DNA of 40,684 bases from an uncultured Mucilaginibacter sp. (GCF_946481715.1 NZ_CAMLOV010000030.1:1-40684), one strand, 5' to 3'. Positions 14,962-24,616 are shown, counted from the stretch's first letter. Made by a program: numbers and translations. Notes: generated by a model not told the origin, from the sequence alone.

Positions 14962-15240
14962 TTATGATTTATCTGAATGGCCCAAACTTTTCCCAGGGCA
15001 AACTACATCCCTCACCAATTGTTTCAACTCTTTTACCTCCGGGAAACGCCCCTGCCGTTTCCGGTCGAACAGTTCCACGTCATTTACCCTGATGGTATAG
15101 CGCCCGCTGGTTTCGCTTGGTTGCAGGGTTACGCCGTAAAGTTCATCACTGAAGGTTGTAAGCAATTCCTGCGCCATATAGGCCGCGCGCATCATCCAGT
15201 TGCATTTTGGGCAGTATTCTATTATAACGGTAGGTTTCAT
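14962..15240 (-). CDS. SelT/SelW/SelH-family (Rdx-type) protein
   Basis: The ATG at 15240 gives a 92-residue protein starting MKPTVIIEYCPKCNW, with the redox motif C10-x2-C13 of the selenoprotein-W-like family. Here both positions are cysteine. The sequence SGRYTIRVNDVELFDRKRQGRFPEVKELKQLVRD matches the rest of this thioredoxin-like fold. An upstream frame extension to 15303 overlaps the Nudix gene and adds residues not seen in the family. It starts 19 nt after the stop of the Nudix regulator gene, so the two are likely co-transcribed. Its role in redox homeostasis is inferred. Confidence 0.85.
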   Translation of the reverse strand: MKPTVIIEYCPKCNWMMRAAYMAQELLTTFSDELYGVTLQPSETSGRYTIRVNDVELFDRKRQGRFPEVKELKQLVRDVVCPGKSLGHSDKS

Positions 15241-15259
15241 CGCGTATAAAAATAGCAAA

Positions 15260-15988
15260 CTATTTAGATACAAAGCGGTATAAATATGGTGCTTTATGGG
15301 CACCGCCGCTATATTTTTTTGCTACACGCTCCAGTATGCCCAAACTGAGCATTTTACGCTGGAATGCCGGCCGAAGTAAGTTTTTATCGAGGATGGTTTC
15401 GTAGAGGGTCTGCAGTTCGCTCATGGTAAAATCCTGCGGCAGCAGGTTAAAACCAACAAGCTTATCATCAAGCATAATCCTTAACGATTCCAGCGCTTTG
15501 CCCACGATGGCCGTATGGTCTTGTATCAATTTGGGTATTGCGTTTAAATCGTACCAGCCGCAGCTATCGAATATTTTATCGGGCATAGGGGTAACTTTGG
15601 TAAAATCTACCAGGGCGAAATAACCCACGCTGATGAAGCGCTGAAACAGCCAGTGGTTTGGGTCGGGCTCTGACCCATCGGCCGAAGCGAAGGCAATAAA
15701 AGGGGATGGATCGTGCCGGGCCAGGTCGCCAAATACGTGGAATTGTTCTAAAAATATATCGGTTAAGCCGGTCCTTTCTGATGCTACGCGTTTGGCGGCA
15801 TCGTTAAGGTTCTCGTTGAGGCGGACGAAGCCGCCCGGCAGGGCATAAAGCCCCGTGTTGCTGTAACGCATCAGCAATACCTTTAGCTGCTGATTGTGAA
15901 AGCCAAATATCACGGCATCAACCGCCAGGTGAGGGATAAACCCTTCGCCGGCGGGGCTGTCTTCTTTTGGTGTAGGGTTATTATTCAT
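15260..15988 (-). CDS. Nudix-domain transcriptional regulator (NrtR/AraQ-like)
   Basis: The 242-residue protein has an N-terminal Nudix fold and a C-terminal winged-helix region (from about 165, with MSELQTLYETILDKNLLRPAFQRKML). The Nudix box starts correctly at G53-x5-E59-x7-R67. But two of the conserved glutamates are replaced, by V68 and R72, leaving only E71. Loss of catalytic residues is typical of Nudix proteins that act as ligand-sensing repressors. The start at 15988 is chosen over 16027 as it begins the conserved part. A perfect inverted repeat lies in the divergent space to the carboxylesterase gene. Confidence 0.88.
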   Translation of the reverse strand: MNNNPTPKEDSPAGEGFIPHLAVDAVIFGFHNQQLKVLLMRYSNTGLYALPGGFVRLNENLNDAAKRVASERTGLTDIFLEQFHVFGDLARHDPSPFIAFASADGSEPDPNHWLFQRFISVGYFALVDFTKVTPMPDKIFDSCGWYDLNAIPKLIQDHTAIVGKALESLRIMLDDKLVGFNLLPQDFTMSELQTLYETILDKNLLRPAFQRKMLSLGILERVAKKYSGGAHKAPYLYRFVSK

Positions 15989-16038
15989 TATTAACCTGCC
16001 GCAAACAAATAAATTTGATAATGCCAATATTACAAATT

Positions 16039-16065
16039 ATTATTGTAACATTATGTTACAATAAT
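16039..16065. promoter_or_regulatory. candidate operator of the Nudix regulator
   Basis: Perfect 11-bp arms ATTATTGTAAC (16039-16049) and GTTACAATAAT (16055-16065) flank a 5-bp spacer. A related partial half-site, ATTACAAAT, lies at 16029-16037. It is 50 bp upstream of the Nudix gene and 61 bp upstream of the divergent esterase gene. Confidence 0.65.
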
Positions 16066-16126
16066 GGATTCGGTGATAGTATCGAGCCCTTTTTATCCGG
16101 CTAACCACCAATAAACAAAAATCAGA

Positions 16127-17755
16127 ATGAAAAAATTAACACTTGTTGTGCTTGTGCAAATGGTTGTTACCATTGCTTTTGCCCAAAGGCTCGTAAAAAC
16201 GGTAAATGGGCAGGTAGAGGGCGTAACCGAAAAATCTGGCGTTATTAGCTTTAAAGGGATACCGTTTGCCCAGCCGCCTATCGGCGATTTGCGGTGGAAA
16301 GACCCGCAGCCGGTAAATAACTGGGGCGGCATACGCAAATGCGATGCTTTTTGCTATAACGCCATGCAAAAAAAAGTGTTTGGCGATATGGGCTTCCGTT
16401 CGCCGGGCATGAGCGAGGATTGCCTTTACCTTAATGTATGGGTGCCCGCAAAAAAAACGGCAGCTAAAATGCCGGTGCTGGTTTACTTTTACGGCGGCGG
16501 TTTTGTGGCCGGCGATGGGTCTGAGGCACGCTACGATGGTGAAAGCATGGCGAATCGGGGCATTATAGCACTTACGGTAAACTACAGGTTGGGCGTATTC
16601 GGCTTTTTAGCCCACCCGGAATTAAGCAAAGAATCGCCGCACAAATCATCGGGCAATTATGCGTTGATGGACCAGAACGCAGCATTGCGCTGGGTACAGG
16701 CAAATATAGCCGCCTTTGGCGGCGACCCTAAACGGGTTACCATTGCAGGCGAGTCTGCAGGTTCTATAGCAGTATCGGCACAAATGGCCTCGCCACTATC
16801 CAAAGGGCTAATTGCCGGAGCGATAGGCGAGAGCGGCGCTATGATAAAACCAACGCTTGCCGCTATACCATTAACCGAGGCCGAAGGCAATGGCCTAAAG
16901 TTTACCGAAAAAGCGGGTGCAGCCAACTTAACTGCATTACGTGCCATACCCGCTGCGGAGTTGTTAGAGCTGGCCTCAAAGCAAGGCATGCCGCCAACAT
17001 CTGTTGGCAATATAGATGGGTACTTTTTCAACAAAAAACCTTCAGACGTTTTTGCAGCCGGCGAACAGGCAAAAGTGCCCTTGCTGGTTGGCTGGAACTC
17101 TGCCGAGATACCGTACCAGGCGGTGATGTACGGTTTGCCCCCAACACCCGAAAATTATTTGAAACAACTAAATATGCTTTATCCCGGCAAAGCCGACGAG
17201 GTGCTGAAACTTTACCCCGGTGCTACCGAACAGGAGGTGATCAAATCGGCAACCGAACTGGCCAGCGACCGCTTTATATCCTACAGCACCTGGAAATGGG
17301 CAGATTTGCATGCGCAAACAAGCGGCAAAGCGGTATACCGTTACCTGTTTTCGAAACCAAGGCCGGCCATGACAGCCAAAATGGGCAATGCCAAAGCCGG
17401 GCTTGCTGGTGGTATTATTAAAGACGATGGTGCCAAACCTGCTGTAAAAGGTCCCGAGCCTTATAATGGCGCCGCGCATGCCGCAGAAATTGAATACGCT
17501 ATGGGCAACCTGGCCACCAATTTAACCTACGGGTGGACTCCGGAGGATTACCGGGTATCTGCAATCATGGAAACCTATTTTGCCAACTTTATAAAAACCG
17601 GGAACCCAAATGGGGCTGCCGTGCCAAAGTGGGCGGCAAATACTAAAGGCAGCCCCGTATCGTTTATCAATATAAATACTAAAACTATATTGGAAAAGGA
17701 AAGCCCGCAACTTAAAGGCAGGTACCTGTTCCTCGATAAAGAGTATACAAAATAA
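16127..17755 (+). CDS. secreted type B carboxylesterase
   Basis: The 542-residue alpha/beta-hydrolase has a signal peptide ending AFAQ at residue 20. The catalytic triad can be placed: Ser210 in GES210AGS, Glu327 in NSAEIPY, and His451 in NGAAH. The oxyanion loop reads F-Y-G123-G-G-F, with tyrosine where most family members have histidine (HGGGF). EDCLYLNVWVP is the second family signature. It probably hydrolyses esters in the periplasm; the substrate is unknown. It is divergent from the Nudix regulator and may be controlled by it. A strong terminator follows. Confidence 0.93.
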   Translation: MKKLTLVVLVQMVVTIAFAQRLVKTVNGQVEGVTEKSGVISFKGIPFAQPPIGDLRWKDPQPVNNWGGIRKCDAFCYNAMQKKVFGDMGFRSPGMSEDCLYLNVWVPAKKTAAKMPVLVYFYGGGFVAGDGSEARYDGESMANRGIIALTVNYRLGVFGFLAHPELSKESPHKSSGNYALMDQNAALRWVQANIAAFGGDPKRVTIAGESAGSIAVSAQMASPLSKGLIAGAIGESGAMIKPTLAAIPLTEAEGNGLKFTEKAGAANLTALRAIPAAELLELASKQGMPPTSVGNIDGYFFNKKPSDVFAAGEQAKVPLLVGWNSAEIPYQAVMYGLPPTPENYLKQLNMLYPGKADEVLKLYPGATEQEVIKSATELASDRFISYSTWKWADLHAQTSGKAVYRYLFSKPRPAMTAKMGNAKAGLAGGIIKDDGAKPAVKGPEPYNGAAHAAEIEYAMGNLATNLTYGWTPEDYRVSAIMETYFANFIKTGNPNGAAVPKWAANTKGSPVSFININTKTILEKESPQLKGRYLFLDKEYTK

Positions 17756-17773
17756 TTGCCGACACTATCGTTT

Positions 17774-17805
17774 AAAGCCGCCCTTAATTAGTTGAGGGCG
17801 GCTTT
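17774..17805. terminator. terminator after the carboxylesterase, shared with the convergent FAD-Rieske gene
   Basis: A perfect 11-bp stem (AAAGCCGCCCT at 17774-17784 with AGGGCGGCTTT at 17795-17805) has a 10-nt loop and a T-run. Confidence 0.9.
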
Positions 17806-17809
17806 TGTG

Positions 17810-19366
17810 CTAAATGATGTTTACTTTTTGCAGGTCGGTCCTTGGCGGGCCGGTTAGTACTTTGCCATCTGCGTTAAATCTGCCGCCGTGGCAAGGGCAG
17901 TCCCAGCTCTTTTCGGCGGGGTTAAAGCCTACAATACATTTGGCGTGTGTGCAAACCGGGTTAAGGGCAGTAACCTTACCTTCCGCATCCTTATAAACTG
18001 CCAGTTTTTCGCCTTTATATTTAATAATCGCGCCGCTATCGCTCTCTAATTCTTTTAAGGAATCAATTTCATCAACGGCAAACCGGTCGGAAATAAAGTG
18101 GTAGGCCACATCTGCGTTTTCCTTTACAAAATCCACAAAGCCGGCCACGGGTTTAATGCGGGCCGGGCCAAATAATTCGGCATAATCATTATCCTTACCC
18201 AGGATAGCATCGCTAATAATTTTGCCGGATATAGTGCCGAACATCATGCCGTTGCCATTAAAGCCGGTTGCTATGTACATATTGTTGTAGCCCGCAGGCA
18301 GTTGGCCAATATAGGGTAAACCATCAGCCGGAATGTAGTATTGCGAGGACCATTTAAAACTTACATCAGCTACATCATAGTACCGGCGGGCATATTGTTC
18401 CAGCGTTTCATAGGCGGCCTCCGGGGCTTCGTGCCCTGTTTTATGGTCTTCCCCTCCAACCAGCATGTATTTTTTGCCATCGATTGAGTGTGTGCGGAAG
18501 TAATGGTATGGGTCCTTGCTATCGTAGGATAGGCAGTCAGGATAGTTAGATTCATTTTTAAGCCGTAGCGCTAACACGTAACTGCGGTAGGGGGCGCACT
18601 TAAAATCCAATATGTTTATGCCCGGAGGCAGGTGAGTGGCATACACCAGGTTTTTTGCCTTTATGGTGATAGTATCGCCATTGGCGATATGGACGCCATC
18701 TTCATAGCTGCTATCGCGAATAAAGGTATCTTCTAAAATTACGCCGCCGGCATCAATAAAGGCCTTAGCCAGTTTAAAAATATATTTAAGCGGATGAAAC
18801 TGCCCCTGGTTTTTGAATACAATGGATTTAATGAACGGAACTTGCAGCCCATTCCCGTTAGCTTCTTCAACCTCAATGCCAGCACGCTTTGATGCTGCGA
18901 GGACATCATCCAGCATTTTTACTTCCTCATCTGTTTCGGCGTACAGGTAACCATCCTTGTATGCAAAATCACAATCAATGCCGTACTCCTTAATGTTTTC
19001 GGTAATTATTTTAAACGATTCCTTACCGCACCGGGCCAACAGTTTAGCCGCGTCAGCCCCGAAATCGGTTTCTACATCGGCATATGTGGCATCAAAAAAA
19101 GTATTGAGGTGTGCGCTGGTGCCGCCTGTGGTGCCAAAGCCTATGGTATATGCCTCGGCAAGCACACACAGCCTGCCTTGTTTTTGCAACAGCAGGGCGG
19201 TAGTTAAACCAGTGATGCCGCCGCCAATTACAAGGGCATCGTATATATTACTTTCTTCAAAAATATCGGCGGCATTATCTAATGCAAACGGGCCCTTTTG
19301 CCATGGGCTTATTAGTTTGCTGTCGCGAAGGGTTTGTTTACGGGGTGATGTATTGTTTTTTTCCAT
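17810..19366 (-). CDS. FAD-dependent oxidoreductase with C-terminal Rieske domain
   Basis: The 518-residue protein joins two domains. The N-terminal part is a DadA-like (glycine/D-amino-acid oxidase type) flavoprotein with the FAD motif VIGGGITGLTTALLLQKQG at about residues 46-64. The C-terminal ~95 residues are a Rieske [2Fe-2S] domain with ligands C472-x-H474 and C490-x2-H493. Such fusions are known in bacteria, but their substrates are mostly uncharacterised. The ATG at 19366 is chosen over an in-frame start at 19396, since the latter lies inside the lpdA terminator. There is no signal peptide, so it acts in the cytoplasm. Confidence 0.9.
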   Translation of the reverse strand: MEKNNTSPRKQTLRDSKLISPWQKGPFALDNAADIFEESNIYDALVIGGGITGLTTALLLQKQGRLCVLAEAYTIGFGTTGGTSAHLNTFFDATYADVETDFGADAAKLLARCGKESFKIITENIKEYGIDCDFAYKDGYLYAETDEEVKMLDDVLAASKRAGIEVEEANGNGLQVPFIKSIVFKNQGQFHPLKYIFKLAKAFIDAGGVILEDTFIRDSSYEDGVHIANGDTITIKAKNLVYATHLPPGINILDFKCAPYRSYVLALRLKNESNYPDCLSYDSKDPYHYFRTHSIDGKKYMLVGGEDHKTGHEAPEAAYETLEQYARRYYDVADVSFKWSSQYYIPADGLPYIGQLPAGYNNMYIATGFNGNGMMFGTISGKIISDAILGKDNDYAELFGPARIKPVAGFVDFVKENADVAYHFISDRFAVDEIDSLKELESDSGAIIKYKGEKLAVYKDAEGKVTALNPVCTHAKCIVGFNPAEKSWDCPCHGGRFNADGKVLTGPPRTDLQKVNII

Positions 19367-19386
19367 AGCATAAGGGTAAATAAAAA

Positions 19387-19411
19387 GCCCTCCCAATTTT
19401 GTTGGGAAGGC
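19387..19411 (-). terminator. terminator after lpdA
   Basis: The stem pairs 19387-19396 (GCCCTCCCAA) with 19402-19411 (TTGGGAAGGC) over 10 bp with one G-U pair. A T-run follows on the minus strand. Confidence 0.8.
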
Positions 19412-19486
19412 CTTGTATAAGGCGCCATTTGTAAAACAAATGTGATGCCACCCTGATAACTAAGGGTTAAATAAATTTTATTACGA

Positions 19487-20875
19487 TTATAAGTGTATCA
19501 CTTCGCCGTAAGCATCGGCCGCAGCTTCCATCACTGCTTCGCTCATGGTAGGGTGAGGGTGTACCGATTTGATGATCTCGTGCCCGGTAGCTTCCAGCTT
19601 GCGTGCGGTAACTACCTCGGCAATCATTTCGGTAACGTTGGCGCCCAGCATGTGTGCACCCAGGAACTCGCCATATTTAGCATCGAAGATAACTTTAACA
19701 AAACCGTCTTTCGCGCCCGCTGCACTGGCCTTGCCCGATGCTGAGAACGGGAATTTACCCACCTTGATTTCGTAACCGGCTTCTTTGGCTGCTTTCTCGG
19801 TATAACCTACCGAAGCAACTTCCGGCCAGCAATAGGTACAGCCCGGTATGTTGTTGTAATTTAATGGCTCGGGGTGGTGCCCGGCAATTTTTTCAACGCA
19901 GATGATGCCCTCGGCAGATGCAACGTGTGCTAAGGCCTGGCCTTTTACAATATCGCCGATGGCGTAAACGCCTTCAACATTGGTTTGGTAATAATCATCA
20001 ACCAGTACTTTGCCTTTATCGGTTTTTACGCCGTTCTCTTCCAGCCCTATGCCTTCTATATTAGTAGAAATGCCAATTGCAGATAATACTACATCCGCCT
20101 CTAATACAATATTGCCGTTTGCTGTTTTAACGTTAACCCTGCAGCCGTCGCCATTGGTATCAACAGATTCAACGGTAGAGCTGGTCATGATGTTGATGCC
20201 TTGTTTTTTCAGGATCCTGAAAAGGCCTTTTGATATTTCTTCGTCCTCTAAGGGCACAATGTTATCCAGAAATTCAACTACAGTTACTTTGGTACCTATT
20301 GCATTATAAAAATACGCAAATTCGATACCGATTGCGCCTGAGCCTACCACCACCATAGATTTTGGTTTTTCGGGTAATATCATGGCCTGGCGGTAGCCGA
20401 TTATCTTTTTACCGTCCTGTTTAAGGTTTGGCAATTCGCGCGAGCGGCCGCCTGTTGCTATAATGATGTGTTTTGCAGTAAAATCTTTTGTAGACCCATC
20501 CGCAAGTTTTACAGCTACCGTGCCTTTGCTTTTTAACGAACCGTAACCGATAACAACATCGATCTTGTTTTTCTTCATTAAAAACTGCACGCCTTTGCTC
20601 ATGCCATCGGCTACACCGCGGCTGCGTTTTATTACTGCTTCAAAATCAACCTCGCCGCCGCTGGTTTTTATGCCGTAATCTGCCGCGTGGTTTAAATAAT
20701 CAAAAACCTGCGCACTTTTTAAAAGCGCTTTAGTGGGGATACAACCCCAGTTAAGGCATATACCGCCCAATGATTCTTTTTCAACTATAGCGGTTTTTAA
20801 ACCCAGCTGTGATGCACGTATTGCGGCCACATAGCCGCCCGGGCCCGAACCTATAACAATTAAATCGTAGTCCAT
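19487..20875 (-). CDS. lpdA: dihydrolipoyl dehydrogenase
   Basis: This is the E3 flavoprotein of 2-oxo-acid dehydrogenase complexes, reoxidising dihydrolipoamide with NAD. The FAD motif GSGPGGYVAAIRASQLG, the redox disulfide C40-x4-C45 in GGICLNWGCIPTK, the NAD motif GSGAIGIEFAYFY and the catalytic HPHPTMSEAV are all intact. At 462 residues it has normal length. The Trp in the active-site motif (LNWGC, usually LNVGC) is a common variant. No E1 or E2 gene is adjacent. It has its own -7 box and terminator, so it appears to be monocistronic. Confidence 0.96.
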   Translation of the reverse strand: MDYDLIVIGSGPGGYVAAIRASQLGLKTAIVEKESLGGICLNWGCIPTKALLKSAQVFDYLNHAADYGIKTSGGEVDFEAVIKRSRGVADGMSKGVQFLMKKNKIDVVIGYGSLKSKGTVAVKLADGSTKDFTAKHIIIATGGRSRELPNLKQDGKKIIGYRQAMILPEKPKSMVVVGSGAIGIEFAYFYNAIGTKVTVVEFLDNIVPLEDEEISKGLFRILKKQGINIMTSSTVESVDTNGDGCRVNVKTANGNIVLEADVVLSAIGISTNIEGIGLEENGVKTDKGKVLVDDYYQTNVEGVYAIGDIVKGQALAHVASAEGIICVEKIAGHHPEPLNYNNIPGCTYCWPEVASVGYTEKAAKEAGYEIKVGKFPFSASGKASAAGAKDGFVKVIFDAKYGEFLGAHMLGANVTEMIAEVVTARKLEATGHEIIKSVHPHPTMSEAVMEAAADAYGEVIHL

Positions 20876-20906
20876 ATAGTTATATATCTTTTTTGATTTT
20901 GAACGC

Positions 20907-20914
20907 CAAAGCTA
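20907..20914 (-). promoter_or_regulatory. -7 box of lpdA
   Basis: On the minus strand this reads TAGCTTTG, an exact TAnnTTTG match 31 nt before the start codon. Confidence 0.6.
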
Positions 20915-21143
20915 AGTAAAAAGCGGGGAAATGAAAAAAAACGGGCTTTTTAGGATTTTACCATGATAATTGATGCCGGGCGGCTATAATTACAAGCGAT
21001 GGAGCTGTAGGACTGTCTTTCAAATGTAAATATTATAGCAAAAATTCATCAATTTTTCATTATTAGCTATATAACGTATAAAATGTTGAAAAATATATAA
21101 TTATTGTTAACACTAACTTAACATTGGCGATGAGGCAATTACC

Positions 21144-21151
21144 TATATTTG
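21144..21151 (+). promoter_or_regulatory. -7 box of the Oar-like receptor gene
   Basis: TATATTTG matches TAnnTTTG. A TTG at 21124-21126 lies 17 bp upstream and could be the -33 element. The leader to the ATG at 21196 is about 40 nt. Confidence 0.65.
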
Positions 21152-21195
21152 TGCAAAATTTAAATCACTTAACAGTTAAAATTAAAAAACAGCGT

Positions 21196-24100
21196 ATGAG
21201 GAAGCATTTACTTCTATTAATTATTTCCCTGTTTACAGCTGTTGTTGGCTTTGCACAGCAAACAACAAGTAGTATATCAGGAACCGTAGTTGACGAGAAG
21301 GGTTTACCATTGCCGGGTGTTACTATCACGGCTTTGCATACCCCAACCGGTACAAACTACGCAACCGTATCCCGTGTGGATGGCCGTTACAACTTGCCCA
21401 ACTTACGTATAGGCGGGCCGTACACGGTAACTTTTTCGTTTATCGGTTTTACATCGAAGGTTGAAAATGACGTTACTTTGTCATTAGGCCAGGAGTTTAA
21501 AATTGATGCCAAATTATTGCCAACCAGCACTTCGTTAAGCGAAGTAAGGATCACCGGCACACAAAACAAGGTTATCAATAACTCACGCACAGGCTCGCAG
21601 GAGATCATTACCCGCACCCAAATCGACCGGTTACCAACTATCAATAGGTCTATCGGCGATTACACCAAGTTGACCCCATCTGCTAACGGTAACAGCTTTG
21701 GCGGCCGTAACGAAAAAGGTAACAACGTAACCGTGGATGGCGCCTTGTTCAACAACTCTTTCGGTTTGGCGAGCACGCTGGGCGGCCAAGCAAACTCACA
21801 GCCAATTTCGTTGGATGCGATTGAGCAGATACAGGTAGCTGTGAACCCATTTGACGTTACCCAGGGCCGTTTCGCAGGTTCGAGCGTTAACACCGTAACC
21901 AAATCTGGTACCAACGAATTTAAAGGTACTGTTTACCTTTACAAACGTACTGCCGGTTTAGTAGGTTTACACACCCTGACTTCCGATGTTGCTAAACCAA
22001 CTGTAAATTACACGCAGCGCGGTATCAGCTTAGGTGGCCCTATCGTTAAAAACAAATTATTCTTATTTGTTTCTGGCGAGCAAGAGCGCATCAGCGACCC
22101 GGCTACTGCCTACACTGCATTACGTGCAGGCCAAACTGCTGGCGGTACTATTTCGCAAGCTACTTACGATCAGTTAAACGACTTAAAAGACTACCTGCAA
22201 ACTAAATATCAATACAATGCAGGCGAGTTTGAAAACTACCAGTTACGTACCCGTTCTGATAAAGTTACTGCTAAGTTAGACTGGAACATCAACAAGAACA
22301 ACACCTTATCGTTAAAGTATTTCTACCTGAAATCTTTACGTGACGTACCTCCAAGCAGCTCCGGTGCTCAAGGCACACGTACCGCTGGCTTTGCTGGTTT
22401 ACCGTTTTTCTCATCTTACTACACCATCAACAACAACTTCAACATCGGTATCGCCGAGTTAAACACCCGCATCAGCAGCAAATTCGCTAACAAATTAACC
22501 GTTGGCTACCAGGCGCTGCGCGATTTCCGTTCATCACCGGGTGGTGGTGCATTCCCGCTTGTTGATATCTTAAACGCAGCAGGTACAGGTACTTTAACCT
22601 CATTTGGTTACGAGCCATTTACTGCCAATAACGTGCTTAACACTAATACTTTCCAGGCAAGCGATAACTTTACCTGGTTTGCCGGTAAACACGAGGTTAA
22701 CATTGGTGTAACCACCGAATTTAACAGCTACACAAACGGTTTTGCGCCTAACTACAATGGTTTGTACCGTTTTAACAGCATAGACGATTTTAAAACAGGT
22801 AAACCGGCCGCTCGTTACGCTTTGCAATACTCTGCATTGCCTGATGGCACTTTCCCGTTTGCTGTTACTAAAGCCTACACAATTGGCTTCTACTTACAGG
22901 ATAAATGGCAAGCAACAGACAACTTTAAGTTAACGTACGGCGTACGTTTGGATATGCCGGGTTACAATACCAAAAGCCAGTTTAATGCAAGCGCTGCTGC
23001 TTTAACAGGTTTCCGTGATGGTTACAAAGTAAATACTGCACAATTCCCTAAAGCTGCTTTGCAAATATCTCCGCGCGTTGGTTTCAACTGGAATGTTAAC
23101 GGCGAAGGCTTAACCCAGGTACGTGGTGGTGCTGGTATATTCCAGGGCCCTGTTCCTTATGTGTATATCTCTAACCAGGCAAGTAACAACGGTGTGCAAT
23201 TTGGTTCGTACACATTAGTACCTGGCTCTGGTGGTGTATTGCCAACCGACCCACGTTTGATCTTTAACCCAAATGTGAATGCAAACAGGCCAACAACTGC
23301 TGCTGCTAATGTTAATTACAACTTAGCTATCACCGACAAAAACTTTAAATTCCCATCGAACTTTAGGATCAATATTGGTGTTGACCAGAAATTGCCATTG
23401 GGTATTTTGGGTACCATCGAAGGTAGCTACTCTAAAGATATCAACGCTATCCTTTACCAAAACGTTGCATTGCCTACCACAGGTACTGCATTGGCAGGCA
23501 GCGATAACCGTATCCGTTACAGCAATACTACTGTTTACCCTTCTATTCCTACTGCGCAAGGTGGTAACACAGCTGCATTGCCAAACATTACCGATGCGAT
23601 ATTGTTAAAAAACACCAGCAAAGGTTATGCTTACACCGTTACAGGCCAGTTACAGCGTACTTTCAAAGACCTGTACTTCATGGTAGCTTATACTTACTCT
23701 GATTCCCGTTCGGTTAGCGATGGTGGTTCTATTGCACAATCAACCTGGAGAGACCGTTCGGTATCAGGCGACCCGAATGCTGATGTTGCTTCTTACACCA
23801 ACTTCCGCCAGCCAAACCGTGTTATTGCTGCATTCTCTTACAAGAAAGCATACTTAGGCCACTTATCAACTTCTGTAGGTTTAACTTACGAAGCAGCTAA
23901 CGCGGGTTCTACTTCTTATGCATATAGCGGCGATGTAAACGGAGACGGACAGACAAGCAACGATTTACTGTACGTGCCTAAAGATGCAAGCGACATTATA
24001 TTAGTTGCTGACAACTCGGCAGATTTACGTACCGGTACTAAAACACTCCTTAACCCGGGTGGCGCTACTAATGGTGGTGCGTTATACGGACAGTTAAACG

Positions 24101-24516
24101 CCTACATTAGCCAGGATCCTTACCTGAGCAAACGCCGTGGTAAAGTTGCCGAGCGTAACGGTTTGGTGTTACCATACTTCCATTTGGTAAACTTTAACTT
24201 TACCCAGGATCTGTACCAAACCACAGGTAAAATCAAAAATACCTTACAGTTTGAATTTAACATCATCAACTTGGGTAACTTCCTTTACAGGAATTGGGGT
24301 AACTTTAAATTTGCCAATAGGGCTCTGCTATTGTCATACAAAGGTATTTACAACAATGCCGCGAATGCAGCTGACCCTAACAACGGCAAACCAACTTATT
24401 CGTTCCCTTATCTTGATAATACTAATCAAGTGCCACTTACCTCTACATGGGGTAGCGGTGTTTCGCAAGCGTCACGCTGGCAAGCTCAGTTTGGTTTGAG
24501 GTATATCTTCAACTAA
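21196..24516 (+). CDS. Oar-like TonB-dependent outer-membrane receptor
   Basis: The 1106-residue protein has a signal peptide ending VGFAQ. A carboxypeptidase-regulatory-like domain follows (SGTVVDEKGLPLPGVTITAL, about residues 30-110), then a plug domain (QEIITRTQIDRLPTINRSIGDYTKLTPSANG) and a large beta-barrel. The C-terminus, FGLRYIFN, ends in an aromatic strand typical of barrels. The length and the N-terminal domain match the Oar family, known from Myxococcus and Bacteroidota. The ligand is unknown. There is no SusD partner next to it, so it is not a classical SusC system. Codon choice looks optimised, suggesting high expression. The ATG at 21196 is preferred over a longer frame from 21124, which would begin before the promoter. 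Confidence 0.9.
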   Translation: MRKHLLLLIISLFTAVVGFAQQTTSSISGTVVDEKGLPLPGVTITALHTPTGTNYATVSRVDGRYNLPNLRIGGPYTVTFSFIGFTSKVENDVTLSLGQEFKIDAKLLPTSTSLSEVRITGTQNKVINNSRTGSQEIITRTQIDRLPTINRSIGDYTKLTPSANGNSFGGRNEKGNNVTVDGALFNNSFGLASTLGGQANSQPISLDAIEQIQVAVNPFDVTQGRFAGSSVNTVTKSGTNEFKGTVYLYKRTAGLVGLHTLTSDVAKPTVNYTQRGISLGGPIVKNKLFLFVSGEQERISDPATAYTALRAGQTAGGTISQATYDQLNDLKDYLQTKYQYNAGEFENYQLRTRSDKVTAKLDWNINKNNTLSLKYFYLKSLRDVPPSSSGAQGTRTAGFAGLPFFSSYYTINNNFNIGIAELNTRISSKFANKLTVGYQALRDFRSSPGGGAFPLVDILNAAGTGTLTSFGYEPFTANNVLNTNTFQASDNFTWFAGKHEVNIGVTTEFNSYTNGFAPNYNGLYRFNSIDDFKTGKPAARYALQYSALPDGTFPFAVTKAYTIGFYLQDKWQATDNFKLTYGVRLDMPGYNTKSQFNASAAALTGFRDGYKVNTAQFPKAALQISPRVGFNWNVNGEGLTQVRGGAGIFQGPVPYVYISNQASNNGVQFGSYTLVPGSGGVLPTDPRLIFNPNVNANRPTTAAANVNYNLAITDKNFKFPSNFRINIGVDQKLPLGILGTIEGSYSKDINAILYQNVALPTTGTALAGSDNRIRYSNTTVYPSIPTAQGGNTAALPNITDAILLKNTSKGYAYTVTGQLQRTFKDLYFMVAYTYSDSRSVSDGGSIAQSTWRDRSVSGDPNADVASYTNFRQPNRVIAAFSYKKAYLGHLSTSVGLTYEAANAGSTSYAYSGDVNGDGQTSNDLLYVPKDASDIILVADNSADLRTGTKTLLNPGGATNGGALYGQLNAYISQDPYLSKRRGKVAERNGLVLPYFHLVNFNFTQDLYQTTGKIKNTLQFEFNIINLGNFLYRNWGNFKFANRALLLSYKGIYNNAANAADPNNGKPTYSFPYLDNTNQVPLTSTWGSGVSQASRWQAQFGLRYIFN

Positions 24517-24539
24517 GCGAAGCTTTAGTCATAACATTT

Positions 24540-24567
24540 AAAACCCCGGTAGCAATGCCGGGGTTTT
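24540..24567 (+). terminator. terminator after the Oar-like receptor
   Basis: A perfect 10-bp stem (AAAACCCCGG at 24540-24549 with CCGGGGTTTT at 24558-24567) is followed by Ts. Confidence 0.9.
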
Positions 24568-24616
24568 TTGTTTGCAGGCGTTTCGAAGCCTTCCTAAGAA
24601 AACGGACATAAAAAAA

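Larger units (their letters stand above)
20876..21195. other. divergent intergenic region between lpdA and the Oar-like receptor
   Basis: This 320-bp AT-rich region holds the -7 box of lpdA at 20907-20914 and that of the receptor gene at 21144-21151. I see no gene or strong hairpin in between. Confidence 0.6.
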
